Assembly: GCA_016790225.1 (NCBI GenBank)
Contig: JAEUOZ010000005.1
Location: forward strand, 37,661-101,660
From: Rubrivivax sp.
GTDB lineage: Bacteria > Pseudomonadota > Gammaproteobacteria > Burkholderiales > Burkholderiaceae
Direction: 5' to 3'
DNA length: 64,000 nucleotides
In this document: one piece after another, positions 58,762-64,000 of the stretch
How positions within the stretch are numbered: position 1 is the stretch's first letter
Layout of the letters: each line of letters begins with the position of its first letter
Position numbers and translations under genes: made by a program
The notes under the pieces: generated by a model
Told to the model about the DNA's origin: nothing
Databases searched by the model: none
The model's input: only the letters and a program-made list of their open reading frames with translations

Positions 58762-59736
58762 TCATGACCACACCCCCAGGCCCTTGAGCAACGCCCGCAG
58801 GCCGGCAAAGACCAGCACCGCCAGCACCAGGCGCCGAACCGTACGCGCCGGCAGCACGTGCAGCAGCCGCGCGCCGATGCGCGCGCCCAGCATCATGCCC
58901 ACCACCGAGGGCACGGCTATCAGCGGCAGCACGGCGCCGTTGTTGAGGTAGACCCAGGCGGCTGACGAGTCCACCAGCGCCAGCACCACGCCCGAGGTGC
59001 CGGCCGAGACCTTCAGCGGCGCGCCCATCAGCAGGTTGAGCGCCGGCACATTGGCCCAGCCGGCGCCGATGCCGAACACACCGGCAAGCACGCCGATGCC
59101 CAGGAAGACCGCCATGCCCGGCAGCGTGCGGTGGACCTGCCAGCGCACCACCCGGCCCGAAGCCCCATCGACGAAGACACCGTGCAGCGCCAGCGCGCGC
59201 GACCAGGCATCCGGCCGCTCGACCAGCGGCAGCTCGCTCTTGCGCGACACCAGCATCAGCACCACGATCGCCAGCACCACCACACCCAGCAGCGTCTGCA
59301 CGAGCGCCACCGGCATCGCCAGGCCGATCACCGCGCCGAAGATCGAGGAGACCGAGGCCATCAGCGCCAGCGGCAGCGCCAGGCGCAGACTGGCCAAGCC
59401 GCCCCGCATCAGCATCGGCCCCGCTGACAGCGCGCTGGCCAGTGCCACCAGGAGGCCCGCGCCACGCACAAAATCCAGATGAAACGGAAAGAAGCCGCCG
59501 ACGATGGGCACAAACAGCGTGCCGCCGCCGATGCCCGCGGGCACGGCGACGATGCCCATCAGGAAGCAGGCGACAAACAGCGCCGCGGGCCAGAACCACC
59601 AGGGCAGCGAAGAGCCCGGCACTGCCGCCGGCACCGCAGCCGGCACCTCAGCGGCCGCAGCCGCCCAGCCGCACACGGCCAGCAGCACCAGCCCGCCGGC
59701 CAGCGCCCGTGCCCAGCGCGCAGCCTGCGGGTTCAA
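58762..59736 (-). CDS. TauE/SafE-family permease (sulfite exporter-like)
   Basis: 324 residues, about eight membrane helices in two repeats: GIVAVPAGIGGGTLFVPIVGGFF in the first and AGVFGIGAGWANVPALNLLMGAP in the second, the twin Gly-rich signatures of the family (former DUF81). The start is a TTG at 59736 that overlaps the soeC stop (TTGA); no ATG or GTG fits better, so the leader is uncertain. Coupling to soeC suggests transport of sulfite or another sulfur oxoanion, in line with the family name. Confidence 0.87.
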   Translation of the reverse strand: MNPQAARWARALAGGLVLLAVCGWAAAAAEVPAAVPAAVPGSSLPWWFWPAALFVACFLMGIVAVPAGIGGGTLFVPIVGGFFPFHLDFVRGAGLLVALASALSAGPMLMRGGLASLRLALPLALMASVSSIFGAVIGLAMPVALVQTLLGVVVLAIVVLMLVSRKSELPLVERPDAWSRALALHGVFVDGASGRVVRWQVHRTLPGMAVFLGIGVLAGVFGIGAGWANVPALNLLMGAPLKVSAGTSGVVLALVDSSAAWVYLNNGAVLPLIAVPSVVGMMLGARIGARLLHVLPARTVRRLVLAVLVFAGLRALLKGLGVWS

Positions 59737-60689
59737 GACACAGCCTGGTAGTACAGGTTCTGGGGGTGGTTCGCCTGGGCGAAGAAGAACCAGCGCTCGG
59801 CCAGCAGGCCCACCGACTGCACTACCGAGGCCAGCACCAGCCAGGGCAGCGCGCCGCTGGCCAGGCCCAGGCCGAGCAGCAGCGCCGGCAGCACGAAGGC
59901 CGCCAGCAGGAAGAAGCCCTTCACCTGCCGCAAGGCGCCCGGCGAGCGCCCGTGGAAGAACTCCTGGGTATTGAAGGAGCCGCCCATGAATCCCTGCGCG
60001 CGCTGTCGGATCTGCGGGTGCCGGATGCCGATCGCCGTCTGCAGGCTGGACTTGGGCTTCAGGCGCGCATTGCGACGCAGCGACAGCCCCCGCGTGATGC
60101 CGCCAGCCAGCGTCAGCAGCAGCGCGGCCACGCCCAGCGGACGCAACAGCGAAGGGGCCAGCGCCGCCGCCAGCGCACTGGCCAGCACAGCTCCCGACGC
60201 CAGGCCCAGCAGCAGCAGGTTCACCAGCGTGTAGGCGCTGGCCCACTCCTGCAGAAATCGCACCGAGGCATAGATCATCGCGGTGCAGACAAACAACAAC
60301 GCACACAGCAGCGCCACGCCCAGGCCCAGCCACCAGCCCGCCGGCAGCGCATCGGCGCCTGGCGGCGCGGCGCGCAGCTTGACCAGCACCCACAGGGCCA
60401 GCCCGGCCATGAACAGCGGCAGCGCGATGACCTCGCGCGAAAGCCAGGAGCTGCGCCACTGCGCCGCGGCGCGCCAGGCGCGCTCCGGCCGGCCGAGGTG
60501 GAAGAACGAGGCCATGAGCCCCGCTGCCATCAGGCCCAGCGCCAGCAGACCGCCCAGCACCAGCAGCGCCCGACCGCCCTCGCGCTCAGACGCGCCGAGC
60601 AGGCCATCGGCGGCCCACAACGCCAGAAACAAGCCCTGCCCCGCGCCGATCAGCGTGGTGAGCAAGATCACGGACCATGCGGGGTTCAT
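59733..60689 (-). CDS. soeC: SoeC, membrane anchor of sulfite dehydrogenase (DmsC/NrfD-like)
   Basis: 318 residues, eight hydrophobic helices, beginning MNPAWSVILLTTLIGAGQGLF. The HLGRPERAWRA motif and the late KGFFLLAAFVLPALLLGLG segment are typical of DmsC-type quinone-reactive anchors. It passes electrons from the SoeB iron-sulfur chain to the quinone pool. The ATG at 60689 overlaps the soeB stop by 4 bases. Confidence 0.88.
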   Translation of the reverse strand: MNPAWSVILLTTLIGAGQGLFLALWAADGLLGASEREGGRALLVLGGLLALGLMAAGLMASFFHLGRPERAWRAAAQWRSSWLSREVIALPLFMAGLALWVLVKLRAAPPGADALPAGWWLGLGVALLCALLFVCTAMIYASVRFLQEWASAYTLVNLLLLGLASGAVLASALAAALAPSLLRPLGVAALLLTLAGGITRGLSLRRNARLKPKSSLQTAIGIRHPQIRQRAQGFMGGSFNTQEFFHGRSPGALRQVKGFFLLAAFVLPALLLGLGLASGALPWLVLASVVQSVGLLAERWFFFAQANHPQNLYYQAVS

Positions 60690-61414
60690 GTGGCGAAGTC
60701 CTCCCGGCCGGCTCCTTGCGCCGGCGTCTGCGGCTGAAGGCCATCGATCTTCAGCGGATTGGCCACGCGCCGCAGGTCTTCGGCATGCACGGTGAGGTTC
60801 GTGCGGCGGCGCGGCAGGTAGTGGTTGGCCGGGCGCGTGTCCCACTCGGGCATCAGCGTATAGCCGCCCCGCTCGCGGATGGCGCGCGACACCTCGGACT
60901 CTGCGTCGTGCACATCGCCGAAGAGCCGCGCCTGGGTCGGGCAGGCCATCACGCAGGCGGGCTTGCGTTCCGCTGCGGGCAGCCGACTGTCGTGGATGCG
61001 GTCCACGCACAGGGTGCACTTGGTCATCACCTTGCGCTCGCCGTCCATCTCGCGCGCGCCGTAGGGGCAGGCCCAGGCGCAGTACTTGCAGCCGATGCAC
61101 TTGTCGGCGTCCACCAGCACGATGCCGTCTTCCGGCCGTTTGTAGCTGGCGCCGGTTGGGCACACCGGGACGCAGGGCGGGTCTTCGCAATGCAGGCAGC
61201 TCTTGGGAAAGTGCACCGTCTGCGTATTCGGGTATTCGCCCACCTCGAAGGTCTGCACGCGGTTGAAGAAGGTGCCGATTGGATCCTGGCCGTAGGGGTT
61301 GTCGTCCACCAGCGGGCCTGCGGCGCCGGAGGTGTTCCATTGCTTGCAGCTGGTCACGCAGGCATGGCAGCCCACGCACACGTTCAGGTCGATCACCAGG
61401 GCCAGCTGTGTCAT
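60686..61414 (-). CDS. soeB: SoeB, four-cluster iron-sulfur subunit of sulfite dehydrogenase
   Basis: 242 residues with four [4Fe-4S] cysteine sets: CVGCHACVTSC, CLHCEDPPCVPVCP, CIGCKYCAWACP and CTLC...CVMACP. This is the DmsB/PsrB/SoeB ferredoxin-like family; no signal peptide, consistent with the cytoplasmic orientation of SoeABC. The start is the ATG at 61414, overlapping the soeA stop (ATGA). Confidence 0.9.
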   Translation of the reverse strand: MTQLALVIDLNVCVGCHACVTSCKQWNTSGAAGPLVDDNPYGQDPIGTFFNRVQTFEVGEYPNTQTVHFPKSCLHCEDPPCVPVCPTGASYKRPEDGIVLVDADKCIGCKYCAWACPYGAREMDGERKVMTKCTLCVDRIHDSRLPAAERKPACVMACPTQARLFGDVHDAESEVSRAIRERGGYTLMPEWDTRPANHYLPRRRTNLTVHAEDLRRVANPLKIDGLQPQTPAQGAGREDFAT

Positions 61415-64000
61415 TGCGCACCGCCTTTCGGCCCGGTGTTGCCCGACAGGCGCTGGCCCAGTCCGGCCATCCAGCTGCGGCGCTGCGGCGCAGGCGACAT
61501 GCCGGGCACCGCGGTCATCGGGCGCTGCGGCCGCGGCCAGGTCTCCTCGGGCTCGCCGTCTTCGGCCGGATAGATGCGCACCCGCACGTCGTACCAGCCC
61601 GCCTGGCCAGTGATGGGGTCGCTGTTGGATACCGTGCCGCCCTGCGGATGGGGCAGCTCCTCGCGGATGAGGTGATTGAGCAGGAACCCCTGGCGCGATT
61701 CGTTGGCGTCGGCCGCCAGATTCCAGGCACCGGGGGCCTTGCCGATGGCGTTCCAGGTCCAGACCGTGCCGGGCTCCACGGCCTCGGTGTGGCGGCACTG
61801 GCAGCGCACCTTGCCCCAGGGTGACTCGACCCACATCCACGCGCCATCCTCGATGCCCGCGGCCTGTGCCGTGCGGCTGTTGACCATCAGGAAGTTGTAG
61901 GTGTGGATCTGGCGCAGCCAGGCATTCTGTGAATCCCAGGAGTGGTACATCGCCATGGGCCGCTGCGTCACGGCGTTCAGCGGGTAGCGCGTCAGATCGG
62001 TCACCTGAGACTCCAGCGGCGCGCTGTAGAACGGCAGCGGGTCGAAGGCGGCCTGCACCCGCTGCCTCAGCCGCGCCGGCGGCTGCTTGCCCGGATGGCG
62101 GCCCTGCGCGGCCAATCTGAAACGTTGGAGAAATTCCGAGTACAGGTGGATCACCACCGGGTCGCGATCGCGGCGCAGCCCCACGCTCTGCGACCAGCGC
62201 ATGTAGCCGTCGTTCCAGTTGCGCATGTACTGCTGGCCCGGCGGCAGCCGGTGATGGAACACGCAGTTGTTCTGCGCATACATCTCCCACTGGCGCGGGT
62301 TGGGTTCGCCGCGCATGGACTTCTCGCCGCCCTGGCCGCGCCATCCCGCCAGAAAACCGATGCCCGAACCGGGCGCCGTCTCGTAGTTGACGATGAAATC
62401 CGGATAGTCCCGGAACTTGCGCCCGCCATCGGCGCGCGTGAAGGCCGGCAGCTTCAGGCGCGAGGCCAGTTCCACCAGCACCTCCTGGAACGGCCGGCAC
62501 TGGCCGGTGGGCGGCAGCACCGGCACGCGCACGGCATCCATCGGGCCGTCGAACTCCGAGATCGGCCGGTCCAGCAGCGACATGCAGTCATGGCGCTCCA
62601 GGTAGGTGGTGTCGGGCAGCACCAGGTCGGCATAAGCCGTCATCTCGCTCTGGAAGGCATCGCACACCACCAGGAACGGGATCTTGTAGGCGCCGTCCTG
62701 ATCGCCGCCCACATGCCGGTCGTTCAGCATGCGCCGGACCTCCGACGTATTCATCGTCGAGTTCCAGGCCATGTTGGCCATGAAGATCATCAGCGTGTCG
62801 ATGGGGTAGGGATCGCCGCGCCAGGCATTGGTGATGACGTTGTGCATCAGCCCGTGGGCCGAGAGCGGGTACTCCCAGCTGAAGCCCTTGTCGATGCGCA
62901 CCGGCTCACCCTGCGCATCGACGAACAGGTCGTCCGGCCCTTCAGGCCAACCCAGCGGCGCGCCGTCCAGCGGCGTATCCGGCTTCACGGCCTGCGGGCC
63001 TTTGGGCGGCCGCGCGTTGGGCGGCACGGCACGCGGGTAAGGCGCCTTGTGGCGAAAGCCGCCGGGTCGATCGATGGTGCCCAGCAGGCTCATCAGGATC
63101 GCCAGCGAGCGCACGGTCTGGAAGCCGTTGCTGTGCGCGGCCAGGCCGCGCATCGCGTGGAAGGCCACCGGATTGCCGGTGACCGAATCGTGGTGCCGGC
63201 CCCAGCTGTCGGTCCAGCCGATCGGCAGTTCGATCTTCTGATCGCGCGCCGTGATGCCCATCTCGTGCGCCAGGCGCCGGATGGTGGCGGCCGGGATGCC
63301 CGTGATGCCGGCCGCCCACTCGGGCGTGTAGTCCTTCACCCGGTCCTTCAGCAGCTGAAAGGCCGGCACCGCCGGCGTCCCCTGCAGTGGACCGTCAGGC
63401 ACCGTGAAGCGCCCCAGCAGCGAGGGATCGGCCCCTTCGGCGTGGTCGGCCACCGGCCGCTCGCTCAGGCGATCCCACCACAGGAAGTTGTGCGGCCGCA
63501 GCGGGTTGATCACCTCGCCCTGCTCGTTCCGCAGCATCAGGCCGAACTCGTCGCTGTGCTCGTCCTGGTTCACCAGCTGGCCGGCGTTGGTGTAGCGGGC
63601 GATGAACTCGCGGTCGTACAGGCCGAGCGCGATGATCTCGTGGATCAGGGCCAGCAGCAGCGCACCATCGGTGCCCGGCTTGATGGGCACCCATTCGTCG
63701 GCGATCGCCGCATACCCGGTGCGGATCGGGTTGATCGCCACGAAGCGGCCCCCGGCGCGCTTGAATTTCGACAGCGCGATCTTCATCGGGTTGGAGTGGT
63801 GGTCCTCGGCCGTGCCGAGCATCACGAACAGCTTCGCGCGGTCCAGGTCGGGGCCGCCAAACTCCCAGAACGAGCCGCCGATCGTGTAGATCATGCCGGC
63901 GGCCATGTTGACCGAGCAGAAGCCGCCGTGCGCCGCGTAGTTGGGCGTGCCGAACTGCCGCGCGAACAGCCCCGTGAGGGCCTGCATCTGATCGCGCCCG
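61411..64000 (-). CDS. soeA: SoeA, molybdopterin catalytic subunit of sulfite dehydrogenase (5' end beyond window)
   Basis: The frame is open from the stop at 61411 to the right edge, about 860 codons; the N-terminus with its [4Fe-4S] motif and any Tat signal lies outside. It is a DMSO reductase-superfamily molybdo-bis-MGD protein (INPIRTGYAAIADEWVPIKPGTDGALLLAL; MANMAWNSTMNTSEVRRML; LVLPDTTYLERHD; FLMVNSRTAQAAG). Gene order A-B-C with DmsC-type anchor, next to sox and a TauE permease, supports the Soe sulfite dehydrogenase; a polysulfide/thiosulfate reductase (PsrA/PhsA) is the main alternative. Whether it carries a Tat signal would decide between them. Confidence 0.82.
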   Translation of the reverse strand, partial: GRDQMQALTGLFARQFGTPNYAAHGGFCSVNMAAGMIYTIGGSFWEFGGPDLDRAKLFVMLGTAEDHHSNPMKIALSKFKRAGGRFVAINPIRTGYAAIADEWVPIKPGTDGALLLALIHEIIALGLYDREFIARYTNAGQLVNQDEHSDEFGLMLRNEQGEVINPLRPHNFLWWDRLSERPVADHAEGADPSLLGRFTVPDGPLQGTPAVPAFQLLKDRVKDYTPEWAAGITGIPAATIRRLAHEMGITARDQKIELPIGWTDSWGRHHDSVTGNPVAFHAMRGLAAHSNGFQTVRSLAILMSLLGTIDRPGGFRHKAPYPRAVPPNARPPKGPQAVKPDTPLDGAPLGWPEGPDDLFVDAQGEPVRIDKGFSWEYPLSAHGLMHNVITNAWRGDPYPIDTLMIFMANMAWNSTMNTSEVRRMLNDRHVGGDQDGAYKIPFLVVCDAFQSEMTAYADLVLPDTTYLERHDCMSLLDRPISEFDGPMDAVRVPVLPPTGQCRPFQEVLVELASRLKLPAFTRADGGRKFRDYPDFIVNYETAPGSGIGFLAGWRGQGGEKSMRGEPNPRQWEMYAQNNCVFHHRLPPGQQYMRNWNDGYMRWSQSVGLRRDRDPVVIHLYSEFLQRFRLAAQGRHPGKQPPARLRQRVQAAFDPLPFYSAPLESQVTDLTRYPLNAVTQRPMAMYHSWDSQNAWLRQIHTYNFLMVNSRTAQAAGIEDGAWMWVESPWGKVRCQCRHTEAVEPGTVWTWNAIGKAPGAWNLAADANESRQGFLLNHLIREELPHPQGGTVSNSDPITGQAGWYDVRVRIYPAEDGEPEETWPRPQRPMTAVPGMSPAPQRRSWMAGLGQRLSGNTGPKGGAQ

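Overview
The window is about 64 kb of high-GC chromosomal DNA, almost fully coding. Gene content and order point to a facultatively chemolithoautotrophic betaproteobacterium of the Burkholderiales, in the Rubrivivax/Leptothrix/Sphaerotilaceae range. The basis is gltBD next to mlaFEDA, pilMNOPQ near aroKB, the rsmB-DUF4390-ntrY-ntrX string, a red-type form I RuBisCO operon with cbbX, and soxCDYZAXB. The genus is inferred from gene order and protein character; no database search was possible.

Layout. 1-9.4 kb (minus strand): outer-membrane lipid asymmetry genes mlaFEDA downstream of glutamate synthase gltBD. 9.9-17.1 kb (plus): a minor-pilin operon, pilE-fimT/U-pilV-pilW-pilX-pilY1. 17.1-27.2 kb (minus): the type IV pilus assembly operon pilMNOPQ, then a large Ig-repeat lipoprotein gene, aroK, aroB and a RAYT-type transposase homologue that has lost its HUH histidines. 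27.5-32.5 kb: penicillin-binding protein 1A (divergent from pilM), cyaY, lptM-lysA and a DUF3047 lipoprotein. 32.8-38 kb (minus): tRNA-Phe with a terminator, an NtrY/NtrX-like two-component pair in which the regulator has no AAA+ domain, a DUF4390 protein and rsmB. 38.1-39.9 kb: folE, a stand-alone BLUF blue-light sensor and a GNAT acetyltransferase.

39.9-49.7 kb: cbbR, divergent from cbbLS-rpe-cbbX-cbbF-cbbP-cbbT-cbbY, covering RuBisCO, its activase, most of the Calvin-cycle regeneration enzymes and a repair phosphatase. A pair of inverted REP-like sequences lies at the rpe/cbbX boundary and supplies the end of the rpe reading frame. 49.9-56.7 kb: soxCDYZAXB, encoding the complete periplasmic thiosulfate-oxidizing multienzyme system including SoxCD. 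56.7-64 kb (minus, convergent with sox): soeABC (membrane-bound cytoplasmic sulfite dehydrogenase; soeA runs off the right edge), a TauE/SafE-type permease, a small membrane protein, a tandem universal stress protein and an unusual carboxymuconolactone decarboxylase-like/Rieske fusion.

How it fits together. Sox and Soe oxidize reduced sulfur to sulfate and deliver electrons to the respiratory chain; the adjacent cbb operon uses the resulting energy and reductant to fix CO2. The part most worth following up is the convergent soe-tauE-usp-CMD/Rieske block, which looks like a sulfite-handling module with an undescribed iron-sulfur accessory protein. Next are the Ig-repeat lipoprotein inserted in the conserved pilQ-aroK junction, the degenerate RAYT beside the pilus genes, and the palindromes and hairpins that appear to divide the sox locus into separately controlled parts.
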